NCBI RefSeq assembly: GCF_000281045.1 | Contig: NW_008246077.1 | Span: 44,176 to 108,175 of the forward strand | Length of the DNA: 64,000 nt | Direction: 5' to 3' | Origin: Saprolegnia diclina VS20 | Lineage: Eukaryota; Oomycota; Saprolegniomycetes; Saprolegniales; Saprolegniaceae | In this document: piece by piece, positions 11,163-22,215 of the stretch | How positions within the stretch are numbered: the first letter of the stretch is position 1 | Layout of the letters: every line of letters starts with the position of its first letter | Position numbers and translations under genes: made by a program | The notes under the pieces: generated by a model | Databases searched by the model: none | Told to the model about the DNA's origin: nothing | What the model saw: the letters and a program-made list of their open reading frames with translations, nothing else

Positions 11163-12370
11163 CTAGGCCCAGACCTTGAGCAGTGTGTCCCAACTGCCCG
11201 TGCAGAGAGCCTGTCCTGTCGGGCTCACCCTAGCATTTTGTCAGACGGACCCATGGCATCCCGATGCTGCGTACCCGAGGCACGACACGCGGTTTTCGTG
11301 ACCCGTGAGCTGGTACACGTGTTGGCCCGTGTTGCTGAGCGTGTCCCAGCAGTAGCAGTTGTAGTCGTCGTAGCCCGCAAAGAGGAACCGGCCAGACTTG
11401 GAGAACGACACACTCGTGATACCGCAGAGGATCTTGTCGTTCGAAAAGTTGTTGACCTCGCCGTACGCACGCAAGTCAAAGAGGCGGCAGCTCGAGTCGT
11501 CCGAGCCTGTACCAAGCGCTGTGCCGTTGGGGAAAAAGTCGACTGAGTTGATATCCGACTCGTGGCCATGGAACGAGTGCGTCACCTTGCCGGCGCGCAA
11601 GTCCCAAACCTTTCAAGCACACGTGTGTAGTTCGACAAAAAATGAGTCTAGTAGCACCTTGGCCGTCGAGTCGCACGAGCCAGAGATGAACATGTTGGGA
11701 TGTAGCGCGCTGATGGCCACTGACATGACGTCGCCTGTATGGTCCTTGAAGGTCGTCTTGACCTCGCCCGACTCGACATCTACACGCGGATGCGCGCTTT
11801 CACGCCTTTCATATTCGGTTCGTACCCCAAAGGATGCACGTCGAGTCTCCCGAGCTCGTAATAATGTTGGTCTCGTCTATGAAGCGGCAGCAACTCAAGT
11901 AGCCGTCGTGGGCTGCAAGTTCCTTCGCGGCACGCATGACCTGCGCTTGCCTACGTCGACATGACGCCACAGTCTTTGGCAATACTAAAGCCATACCCTA
12001 GGTGGTAGATGGAGCAGAGGTTGTCGAGACCGCCGCACGCCACCATGTTGCGTTGCTTTTGCTCGTATGCGCAGGTCATGACCCAGGACGACCGCAGCGG
12101 GATGGCCTGGACCTTGTTGGTCGTCATGGCGTTCCAGACGATGAGCTTGCCATCTTGGGACGCGCTCACGAGGCTGGACGAGTCGCCGCCCCACTGCATG
12201 GCGTAAATTTTGCCAAAGTGGCCCTTGAGCACGCGGCGGCACTTGGGCGCGGCCGGGATCGCCTTGGTGCCATCGTTCTCAAAGCCGCCGTTGGACTTTT
12301 GGCTGCGCACGGCCTGGATCTTGTCCTTGAGCCCCTCGCACTTCTTCTTGAGCTCCGCGACGTCGCCCAT
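11163..12370 (-). CDS. GNB1: Heterotrimeric G-protein beta subunit (WD40)
   Basis: This encodes a seven-bladed WD40 propeller with the N-terminal helix that pairs with G-gamma; it acts at the plasma membrane in GPCR signalling. Five exons are read on the minus strand: 12370-11997, 11950-11826, 11779-11658, 11609-11275 and 11229-11163, with introns of 45-48 nt. They give exactly 340 residues, the usual G-beta length. Segments such as [75 protein letters not shown] and NRVSCLG match the family closely. The start at 12370 ([20 protein letters not shown]) restores the coiled-coil N-terminus; an open frame continues upstream but is not family-like. Confidence 0.95.
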
Positions 12371-12908
12371 CGTCTTCTCTTCTTCGGCGCAAAGAGGCAA
12401 CTGGCCCGAATTAGGCCGCCGACCGTTGGGCAGGAGTTTCGGATTTCGCCGCAAAACAAGCCGCGCCGCATAAGTGCGCCTTGCATCCACCGTGCTAAGT
12501 GCGGCCGCCCTTTCGTTGTGTCAGCGACTGGAAGCGACTAACTAAGGAATGCGCGTCGTTGCATCTGTCGCAAACTAGCGTGAACTGGATGACGACGACA
12601 CATGTCGCACGCCAACGGTGCCAATTCGTCCAGCTCTCGCGAGGCTTAGAGCTACCTCAGCTCCGAAACACTATTGCTGTGAGAATGAACGAACGAGACG
12701 CGTAGTTGGGTTTGCCCCCGAAGCAGTTCCTCCGGCGTAAATGGATGGAGCGACCAACGGGAAAATTTGCTATTTGTTCGCTGCAAACAAAGTCGCTCGA
12801 ATCAATTAAAATGCGAGAAAAGAGCCAATCACAGCGCGCGAGTCGGTACCATACAAATGTGACACATGCTTGAGCTTTAGTTTTCGTCGGCGCACTGACT
12901 ACACAAGC
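12371..12908. promoter_or_regulatory. Divergent promoter region between G-beta and P4-ATPase 1
   Basis: This 538-bp gap separates two divergently transcribed genes. No coding segment is supported. A CCAAT box at 12825-12829 lies about 80 bp before the flippase start codon. Nothing else is recognised. Confidence 0.4.
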
Positions 12909-15900
12909 ATGGCCGGCGACACGACGCCCGGCGCTCCGTACCAGGCGGCAACCGCTTCGCCCAAGGCTGCACCGCCAGCCAGCGACTTCCGCCACGTGCT
13001 TCTGAACCCGCGCGGTGCTGAGGCCCCAGGGCTATTCTGCTCGAACGTCGTCATCACGTCCAAGTACACGGCATGGTCCTTCCTGCCCAAGTTCCTCTAT
13101 GAAAGCTTCAAGAAGCTCGCCAACGCCTACTTCCTCGTCGTGTCCGTGCTGCAGTGCGTGCCCGCAATCTCCAACACTGCGAAGTACGTATCCTATGCCC
13201 ATAAACAAGATAGCTCATACGTGCGGTAGTCTGCCGTCGTCGCTGCCCGTGCTCTTGTTCATCCTCGCCGTAATTTGCTCGCATCTAAAGCCTCCGATTT
13301 AAACGTCAACGTGCTAGGTGGATGGTGTACTTGCGATCATCGAAGACCGTCGGCGCCACCTTGCTGACGAAGAAGCCAACTCGGCCAAATGTCAAGTCGT
13401 GACGGCGAGTGGCAGCCTCGAGACTATTTTGTGGGCCAACCTTACGGTTGGCTCAATCGTCAAGCTGGGAAACCGCGACACGGCGCCGGCGGATCTCTTG
13501 ATTCTCGCTGTCCACGAAAATGACCCCGACAACAAGGGTGGCATCTGCTATGTCGAGACCAAGTCGCTCGACGGCGAGACGAACCTTAAGCTCCGACAGG
13601 CGCTCGAAACGACGCTTGAAGCTCAATCCGAGGCCGAAGTACTTGGACTGCACGGCCATGTTGAGTGCGAGCAACCGAACAAAGCTATCAGCCGCTTCGC
13701 GGGCACGGTCCTTGTCGACGGCATGGAAAAGACGCCCATTTCGATCAAAAACATCCTCTTGCGCGGCTGCCAGCTCCGCAACACAGAGTGGATGTACGGT
13801 CTCGTGCTCAACACTGGCCCGGACACGAAGATCATGCAGAGCGCGTCCAAGCCTGTGGCAAAGTGGAGCTCGATCAACGACCAAGTCAACGTCATGATCC
13901 AGTGGCTGCTGCTCATGCTCCTCCTCGTCTGCGCCATTGCTGCGTCGACGCAATACGCCTGGGTACCTTCCACTGCGAAGCGGTTTCTTGACGCTAAATG
14001 CTGTGCGCAGGAGCAATCGTTCAACCAATATGCGTGCCACGCCGAAGACAACTCGTGCTACCTCACCAAGAACGAATACACGGGCTTCAGTCGCTGGTAA
14101 TTGCGTCACTGCAGGCGTTCGTAACGCTCGCTTTAGGATCGTGGCGTGCGGCAGCTACTTCCTCCTCATGTACCAGATGATTCCCGTCTCGCTTTACGTG
14201 ACCATCTCGACCGTCATGTTTCTGCAAGCGATCTTTATGGCGTGGGACATGGACGTCTACTATGCAGCTCTCGGTGCGTTGCAGAAAGGCTCTGGATACA
14301 CCTCTGAATCGTTCTTCCAGACGTGCGCATGATTGTGCGAACTATGGGCCTTAACGAAGAGCTCGGCCAGATCTCATACATTTTCTCGGACAAGACGGGC
14401 ACGCTCACGTGCAACGTCATGGAGTTTCGCAAGTGCTCGATCAACGGCGTCTCGTACGGTCTTGGCACGACCGAGATTGGTGCGTCAATATTGGAATGGA
14501 TTCGTCGATGACGATATATGTCAGGTCGTGCTGCCCTCAAGCGCAAAGGCGTTCCGGTCGCGGAGCCGTCGTCTGTCGTCAAGCCCGGAACTCAGATTCC
14601 GTACGTCAATTTTGAAGATCCGCGCCTCCACAACAAGCTCAACGTACAACTGTGCATGCATGTATATGATCTCAGACTCGAGATAGACGATCCCGCTCAA
14701 CGACAACGTCGAGTTATCCAAGGAGGCCGACTTTTTTCTGCACCTGGCGATTTGCCACACGGTGATCCCGGAGGAGTTTACGGACAAGCATGGCGAAGTC
14801 GGTCTTCGGTTCGATACTCCTACGCTCTCTCAATGTCCTCACTCGGTGCACCGTAATAGATACTCTGCTTCGTCGCCCGATGAGCAAGCGCTCGTCTCGG
14901 CGGCCAAGTTTTTTGGCTTTTCCTTCGAGTCTCGGGGGCTGGGCGTCGCCCGCATTCGCATTACAAACAAGGCACTGCTCCACGCCAAGGGCGAGAGCGA
15001 GCTCTGGGAGTACCAAGTCTGCGACGTGCTCGAGTTCAATAGTGAACGCAAGCGTATGAGCTGCGTCGTGAAGGACCCGCAAGGCGAGTATCTGCTCTTG
15101 ACCAAGGGCGCCGACAATGTCATCGCGCCGCTCCTCTCGTCGAGCCTGAATGATCCAGACATGATCGCAGCCACCTTTAGCCAGCTCGAAGCGTTTGCCG
15201 ACGACGGTCTCCGGACGCTCACGATTGCAAAGAAGACAATTAGTCGCGAAGAGTACATGCAGTGGTCGCAACGCTACCGCGTACGTACTGCGTCCATTCT
15301 CTTGTGATTTCGTCAACGCAATGGTAGGCGGCGTGCGCATCACTCGAAGAGATTGAAAAGCGGAAGCGCGGTGACGCCAACGAGATCGACCGGCTCATGA
15401 CGGCGATCGAGCAAGACCTCGTGCTTCTCGGTGCGACCGCAATTGAAGACAAGCTCCAGGATAACGTGCCCCGTGCGATCTCGCGCCTCATGGAGGCCGG
15501 CATGAAAGTGTGGGTGCTCACGGGTGACAAGCAAGAGACTGCCATCAACATCGCGTATGCGTGCCAGCTCATGGACAACGACATGGAACAGTACATCTTC
15601 AACATGGACGAGTACCCAGACTTGGATGCGGTCGCGGTGCACCTGCGCGAGTGCTGGACGGCTGTCGAGACGAATCCTGGTGTCCGGCGGTCGCTCGTCA
15701 TTGATGGCGACGCACTCGAGCTCGTCATGCAGGATATTGACACTTGCGCGGTGTTTCTCAAGGTGGCCATGCGTTGCGACAGCGTTGTCTGCTGCCGCGT
15801 GTCCCCGTCGCAAAAGGCTGAAGTCGTCGCCCTCGTCCGCAACAACAACCTCAAAGCGCGGTATCTATTTTTTCTCACCTGGTTCGCCAAGCTCACATGC

Positions 15901-17453
15901 TTGGTTTAGGACGCTCGCGATTGGCGACGGCGCCAACGACGTGGCCATGATCCAGCGCGCACACATTGGCGTTGGCATCTGCGGCCAGGAAGGCATGCAA
16001 GCCGTCAACTCGAGTGACTATGCGATCGGACAATTTTACTTTTTGGAAAAACTCCTGCTCCACCACGGCCGCCTCAACTACATTCGCATGTCCAAGCTCG
16101 TGGGCTACATGTTTTACAAAAATATTGTCATGGTTCTCGCGCAGTACTACTACCTCTTTGCGACTGGTACCACTTTTGCCAACGGACTCGGTGCTCACTT
16201 CAAATAGGCTCGTCCGGCCAGAAGGCCTACTCGGAGGTCGCGTTCCAGTTGTATAACCTGTGCTTCACGTCGCTTCCGATCATCGTGCTTGGCGTCTTCG
16301 ATTACGACGTGCCGTGGAGCGTCGGCGCGCAGTTTCCGGCCTTGTACCGCGTGGGCCTCAACGGCGAGCTTTTCAACACGCGCGTCTTCTTCCAGTGGAT
16401 CTGCGCCGCTGTTTTCGAGTCGGCCGTCATTTTTGTCTTTGCCATCTACGGCTACAACCAGCTCGAGCACGGTATCGGCGCCGCCAACATCCAGCAATAC
16501 GGCATCCTTATCTTTGCCCTCGTCGTCTTTGTTTGCAACCTCAAGGTACACCCATGTCTACCTCACAAAACTCATCCCACGCACGTAGATCATCGCGATG
16601 CAGTCGTCGTGGATGGTGTGGGGCGGCGTTCTCTGGTTTCTCGGTGTGCTCTCGTACATCCCGGTGACATTGTACGTCGAGTCTGTCTGGTACTCGCTCT
16701 CGCCCTCGGACTATGGCACGACCCAAAACACTCTTAACGGTACGATGGGTCACGGAAACATGCACATAAGCTATTCACATTAGGCTCAACGTTCTGGCTC
16801 GTGATTCCTGTCGCCTGCATGATGTGTCTCTTGCGCCACTTTTCTTGGGTTGCGTTCCAACGGTCGTTCTACCCGTTCTTGTGGCAAATCGTCCAAGAAG
16901 TACCCTAAACCTCATTAACCACATGGGTTGACGCCGCCTATTTTGTAGAAATACGTGCTCGGCCTGATGCCCAAGTCGATGGAGAGTCCAACGGAGCTCG
17001 AGTCGGGCGATTATGAAGCCATGAATGACAAGAACAGCACAGTGGCGTCCTTGCCGCAGCGCCACGTGCAAGACGACCACGATTACCTAAACCGCTTCTC
17101 ACGGAACAGCAGCAGCCTTAGCCGCCACGTAAAACGCTTCAGCCACTATTCATTGCTCATCATATGGGTAGAGCATGTCGTCGTCCAAGTCGTTCTCGCG
17201 CCGTAGCAGCGGCTTTGCCTTTAGCCAAGACACGCAGTCGGCGATGGCGGAATCTGTCATGACAACCATCAACGTTGGTGGTGCGTGATCGAAGCAAGGG
17301 AGGTAACACTCACCTCCCAAAAATGTAGGCTCCAAGGCGGCGGCAATCCACGCGGCAGAAAACCGGACGCGCTCGACCCGCAGTGACCAACGCAACACTG
17401 ACTATGCCCCGACCACGAACAACAAGTCGGGCACCCAAGGACTCTTCATCTAG
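12909..17453 (+). CDS. P4-type ATPase (phospholipid flippase) 1
   Basis: This encodes an aminophospholipid-translocating ATPase of about 1300 residues that moves lipids to the cytosolic leaflet, usually with a CDC50 partner. Fifteen exons are read; examples are 12909-13183, 13230-13269, 13318-14096, 14137-14273 and the last, 17329-17453. Introns are 40-50 nt. The A domain carries [11 protein letters not shown], the P domain DKTGTLTCN, the hinge [11 protein letters not shown] and [11 protein letters not shown], and TM4 carries IPVSLYV. The last two exons ([15 protein letters not shown] and onward) form a Ser/Arg-rich tail. A 51-nt stretch at 14809-14859 is open in frame but also has GT-AG ends, so it may be a retained or optional intron. 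A paralogue lies at 22216-26519. Confidence 0.93.
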
Positions 17454-17670
17454 CTAATACCTGGTTACATGCACACTTTCATGCGTTGCACCACCGGGGT
17501 GTAGTTTGTGTTTTGACCGGAAGGGAACTTCTATGTGGATACGTGGAAAATAATCATCATATCGCTAATGCTGCAGTGTAATATGAATATATAGGCGTGA
17601 TGTAGCTTCTCTTGCAGTGCATTGAACCCTAGCATTGCCGTCAATCAACTGCGCCTCTGAAGCTCGAAAG

Positions 17671-17753
17671 AAAAGTCCTGTCACATTCCCGTGGCAACCC
17701 AGGTTGAAGCTGCAGTTCACCTGGGCTGCCACAGGAATGTGACATGACTTTTT
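17671..17753. repeat. Long imperfect hairpin between genes
   Basis: Arms of 38 nt (17671-17708 and 17716-17753) pair with about three mismatches and one indel around a 7-nt loop, gctgcag. The arms contain tgtcacattcc and its complement. The hairpin lies 218 bp past the stop of P4-ATPase 1. It could be a small MITE-like element, a terminator-like structure or a precursor of small RNA. The sequence alone does not decide. Confidence 0.75.
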
Positions 17754-17971
17754 GCGCAGCCGATCGTAGATTCAATATTCAAGTACACGATTCAACGTCT
17801 AGTGTTCTTCCATGAACATGAGAATGGGCACCTGCGGTTCTTGTGGTCGCAGTCGTGGACCATCACTCACATTCGCCCACGTCGGCCTGAGGAAGAAATC
17901 GTCACGACGTGAGCACACAATTTCATTTGCGCAGTCCTCGCCTACCGTATTCACAACCACCCCCAACAACC

Positions 17972-18824
17972 ATGATGACCACGGCCACGATATCAACCCA
18001 AGCAGCAACGACCGAGCCTTCGTACGTGGTTCCAACCGGGTCCGCGCCAACCTCGTGCGTTTTCGTCGCCGCCGCCTCAATTCAGTCGTGCGTTCCCGGT
18101 GGCAACGAACAATGGGATGAAGAAGAACAGTTCGGGTCTTTGTGCCTTCACGCCCCACCCGACGCCAGCTTGCTGTATCATGATGCGGCGTCAATTCAGC
18201 ATTACGCTTCTGACGCGTTACGTCAATGTTAAGGCCGCACTGACGGCCGTCGCGCCGTGCCCGGTCTTCCTCTCGCTCGACCGGTTTGCACGGCACCCGG
18301 GGGCTCGTCGCCTGGATCTCGAGGCTGACGCTCTTCAGATACTGCGTGAGCCAAACGCCGGCGGTAACAGCATCGTGTCCGAGGCGCTCTCGATGCAATA
18401 CATGCATGAACTCCTCGGCGCCTTCGACGTCGTTACCGAGATGCGAATCAAGTATTGGAGCGAGAACTGGAAGAAAGTTGACTACCTCTGCTCACTGGCG
18501 CCCGACTGCCGCATCGCTGTCAGCGTCACACGCGCCATGAAGTTTCCAGACCCCGCGGCATGGACGGCAAGCGATGCTATGCACTTGCTCAAGAAGAAGC
18601 TGTTCGGCCTCGTCGTGGCGCGTGCTGGTGTCTGCAAAGCCCAGCGCTACACCAAGTCAATCCTACACATTTGGTGCCAAACCGACGCGATTGCAGCCTC
18701 AATTGCCAGTGTCTACGAAGACGTCGTGACAGAACTTGGTATCACCGAAAACGTCGTTCTTGTCGCGACGGTCGCCGCTACCGAGTCGTGCATCTTCTTT
18801 GACGATCCAAGTATCTTCGAATAA
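17972..18824 (+). CDS. Uncharacterised protein of about 262 residues
   Basis: I do not recognise a family. The model joins exon 17972-18135 to 18200-18824 across a 64-nt GT-AG intron; this links two overlapping open frames in phase. The N-terminal part is Thr/Ser/Ala-rich with two Cys residues. The C-terminal 190 residues look like a folded, largely helical domain with motifs MHELLGAFDVVTEM, WKKVDYLCSLAPDCRIAV, DPAAWTASDAMHLLKKKLFG and CKAQRYTKSILHIWC. No signal peptide or clear membrane segment is seen. The C-terminal exon is well supported by its length and composition; the N-terminal exon and intron are inferred. Confidence 0.5.
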
Positions 18825-18921
18825 TTTGAAAGAGATATTTCAACTTTGGCGGGTTCGATGGCTTCATCTAATTGAAACCTCTATCGCAGCACTCTGCTTC
18901 GAGGACAGTACCACACTTTAG

Positions 18922-19824
18922 TTAGCCTCGCAAGAAGCGAACGAGAAGTTCCAAGCTCATGGGGTGGTACGGTAGCGTGTGGTGCGTGGCATTGACAACC
19001 TAAAGAAACAATGAGGTCGGCTTGGACGCACCATACTTACGAAGTGCTGATATTCACCCGGCATGTGCGTCTCGTCGACCGAGACAACGCCGTCTGTCGG
19101 GTATTGCCACTGATTCCATGGGTTGAGCGAGAGAGACCCTGCCAGAATCATCGGGCGGCAAAGCTTGGGCAGCTTCCCGAGGCGTGCGTCCAGAAACGTT
19201 GGCGACATTGTCGATAGCTCGTCGATCGCGACGCTCGAGTCGATGATCGAGTTGAGCACCGAGTAATAGGCGCACCTGCACACAATGGAGTGGCGTACTT
19301 GTACGATCGAGCTTACCCGCGGTTGGGCGGCGCGAGCATGACGATCTTGGTCCGAGTCGTGTCCCAATCGATGTAGCGAAAAGCCTCCTAATACAACAGT
19401 TGGAAGTGTAAACCTATGCCCAAAGCCGCAAATGCTTGCACCCGAAGCACGAGGGCGCCGTAGCCATGGGTCACAAAGTAGCACGACTCCATCGAGCTGT
19501 AGGGCTTGATTGTGTGCAGGAGGTCGACAAGCTCTACGCAGCGAGTGAATCAATCACTGCGATCAAGGCGCACTACCAAGGCCCGACTCTTGAAGGCGCT
19601 AAAAGACGCGGCCCATGAGGCGAGCATGGTGAAAACATGTTGCGCACCTGCGTGTTGGGGTCGAAGCGGAAAGGCCGGACGCCGAACTTGCCGCCGAGGG
19701 ACGTGCCCAAGAAAGCTTCAAGCGGAAGAAGCTGGAGGCCGCGGCCGCAAACGTCGTGCACGGTCACGAGCACGGGGCGTGCGACCGCCGCAAGCGCTGC
19801 CTGCGATGGCACGAACGACCCCAT
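18922..19824 (-). CDS. Alpha/beta-hydrolase-like protein, nucleophile apparently lost
   Basis: Six exons are read on the minus strand: 19824-19648, 19598-19577, 19533-19442, 19387-19317, 19275-19041 and 18999-18922, giving about 224 residues. The order of segments follows lipase-like alpha/beta hydrolases: strand VLVTVHDV, the elbow region CYFVTHGYGALVLREAF, then KIVMLAPPNRG, CRPMILAGSLSLNPW, PTDGVVSVDETHMPG and NATHHTLP. In active relatives the elbow reads HSxGG; here it reads HGYG, so the nucleophilic Ser is replaced. The late Asp and His regions are retained. It may be a pseudoenzyme. It is divergent from the polycystin gene, with about 96 bp between start codons. Confidence 0.65.
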
Positions 19825-19920
19825 CGCGTTTCTCTGATGCCGGCGCGTCCCAGCTTTCCGGGCGTATCCGGATGGCTGTTGTACTTTTTGCGGCGAAACC
19901 GGTAGGGTCAGTTTCAGACG

Positions 19921-22147
19921 ATGCGTCGGACGAGCAACCACAACGCGGTCGAGAAGATCCACCCCGAGGAGCAGATCCGAGCCGTCGAGTTGCCCACGGC
20001 AGCACCAACGCGGACGCCATCCGCGTCACGTCTTCGTGCCCCGGGCGGAAAGGCCTACGGAAGCATGCGCGAAGCCGTGTGCTACCTCACCTTCCTCGTC
20101 GTGTTTGTCATCGTGACGGTGTACAACCGGGGCACCTCATCGTGTTTCTACTACAGCGATAGTGTTGCTCGCGCGGTGGGCGATACATCGTTTCCGTCGG
20201 GTGACGATTCGAACGTCGACATTTCGCTCGCCGGCGTCGAGACCGTGGGGGACGTGTGGAACTGGCTGCAAGGACCAGTCGCCAACACATTCTTCCCCAC
20301 AATGGCCTCACCCGTGCTGGGTGCCAACCAAGTCATCGGCAACGTCCGCCTGCGCCAAGTACGCGTGACGCCCAACTCATGCTCGCTCCAGAGTCAGTAC
20401 GCGACCTTGGTGTCCTACTGCTACGGCGCCTTGTCATTGACCAGTGAGTCGAGAGTGGGCTTTGGCCCGGTGCTCAACTCGGACGCGGTTTCTGCGTTTG
20501 CCGCGTACACATTCGCCTCGACTTACTTTGGCGTTTCCAAGTCGTACGCGCAACTTCTGCAGTGCCTTAGTGGCTGCGAAGTTGCTGTCGGCGGTCTCTA
20601 CGGTATCGATAAAGCGCGGTACGCAGCCGCGTACGCCAACATGTGCTCTCTTAGCTGCACGTGCTTCTATTCCAGCGGGAACTGTGTCGCGCCATCGTCG
20701 TCGGCGCCGTCGCCGGTCTACACCTACAACTGGACGAGCTCGGACATGACACAGAGCAATGCGCTACCGGGATTCTTTAGTTCGATTCCGGGCTCTGGCT
20801 TTGTGGTCGACTTGCCAGCCAACGTATCGGATGCACGCTCAGTCCTTCGCGCGCTCAAGTCGGCAAAGTTTATTGACATCGCGACACGCGCTGTCGTGCT
20901 TGAGGCTGCCGTCTTCAACCCCTATTTGGAGCTCTTCAACCTCGTGACAGTGGTTCTCGAGCTACCACCGACCGGCGGGGTGTACACTAGCTTCACGTCC
21001 TCCGTCGTCGACCTCTCTGCATACTCGTCGAGTGCAGCGGGCAAAATCTTTTTCGAAGGACTCTTGGTGATCGGTGTCGTTCTCTACACGCTCGAGCTGC
21101 TTCTTGGTATACTGCGCCACTCGCCGCGCAAGTACTTCGGCTCGTTCTGGAACATTGCTCACGGCATCAATATGGCTCTCTTCATCGCTGTCATTACGCT
21201 CCGCCTTGCGGCCATCAACGACGTCTACAGCGTGACCATCGACTGGTCGACGATCGATACCGCGAGCGTCCTCTCCAAATTGCACTTTCTCTCGACACTG
21301 GGTCGCCAAGAGCGTTCCGTGAACGCGATGAACGCGCTCTTGACGTGGGCCGTCGTGTTCAAGTACGCTCAGGTACGAATAGCCCACTCGATGACCAAGT
21401 AGCATCCGACTGCAATAGATGTCGCAGAACATGTTCATCCTGGTGCGCGTCCTCGCCAAGGCCAGCGCCGACCTTTGGAGCTTTCTGCTCCTCTTTTCCA
21501 TCTGCCTCCTTGGCTATGCGCAGGTAGTACCATTTCGCGAGGAATGCATATGACATCGTTCTCGTCAGGCGGGCTTTGTGGCCTTCTCGACGCAAGCCCC
21601 ATCCTTCCACACCTTTGGCCAAGGCCTCGTGACGCTCATCGAGGCGCTACGCTTCCGCCTCGACTATGCCGAGCTCGCCGCGGCCAATGCCGGCTTTGCG
21701 CCCGTGTTTTTCACCTCGTTCTACATTCTCGTCATTCTCATCGCGCTCAACGTCTTTGCCGCGATCCTCCATGACGCGTACGCGACGATGGACAAGGACC
21801 TCGTGTACAAGTACGCGTTTCCGTTCCCGCGCGGTGTGCTGGCGGCTGTGGGCTTCACGCTCCAGCGCACCTTTGTCGCCCTCAAGTACGGGCGCGAGGC
21901 CGCCAACGCCATGACGCAGCAGCACGAGACTGCACCACCCGCCGCGGTCCTTGATCGCAGCCTCAAGAAGGGCGACGTGCACCCGTGGATGATGATGGAG
22001 ATGCAGGCGCTCACAGAGAAGGTCCAGGGCATGCTCTTGGCTAACGACGAGAAGAAGGCGCAATTCGAAACGATGGAAGCCATGCTCCGCGCGATCGAAG
22101 ACACGTGCATGGAGCTCAAGGTCGCGACCAAGCCGCTCGCGACCTAA
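19921..22147 (+). CDS. PKD2: Polycystin-2-like (TRPP) cation channel
   Basis: This encodes a six-transmembrane TRPP channel of about 711 residues, in other protists found in cilia or the plasma membrane. Three exons are read: 19921-21372, 21419-21523 and 21569-22147. The first membrane segment (CYLTFLVVFVIVTVYN) is followed by a long extracellular polycystin domain of about 300 residues with several Cys, then S2-S4 (FEGLLVIGVVLYTLELLLG and FWNIAHGINMALFIAVITLR). S5-S6 carries FILVRVLAKASADLW, the pore region FHTFGQGLVTLIEALRFRLD and S6 VFFTSFYILVILIALNVFAA. The usual LGD-type filter is not evident. The C-terminus ends in a helical, probably coiled-coil stretch (MMMEMQALTEKVQGMLLAN). Confidence 0.88.
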
Positions 22148-22215
22148 CTCGGTGCATACTACTACGTATAGCATGCAATTGTATTCATTTCTCTTCAATA
22201 TATCCTTGTGCGACG

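Noticed and set aside
14235-14582. Minus-strand frame opposite flippase 1
   Set aside because: It is a shadow of the DKTGTLT exon and lacks any domain of its own.
17671-17753. CRISPR-like or bacterial terminator reading of the hairpin
   Set aside because: The setting is eukaryotic, there is only one unit, and no spacers are present.
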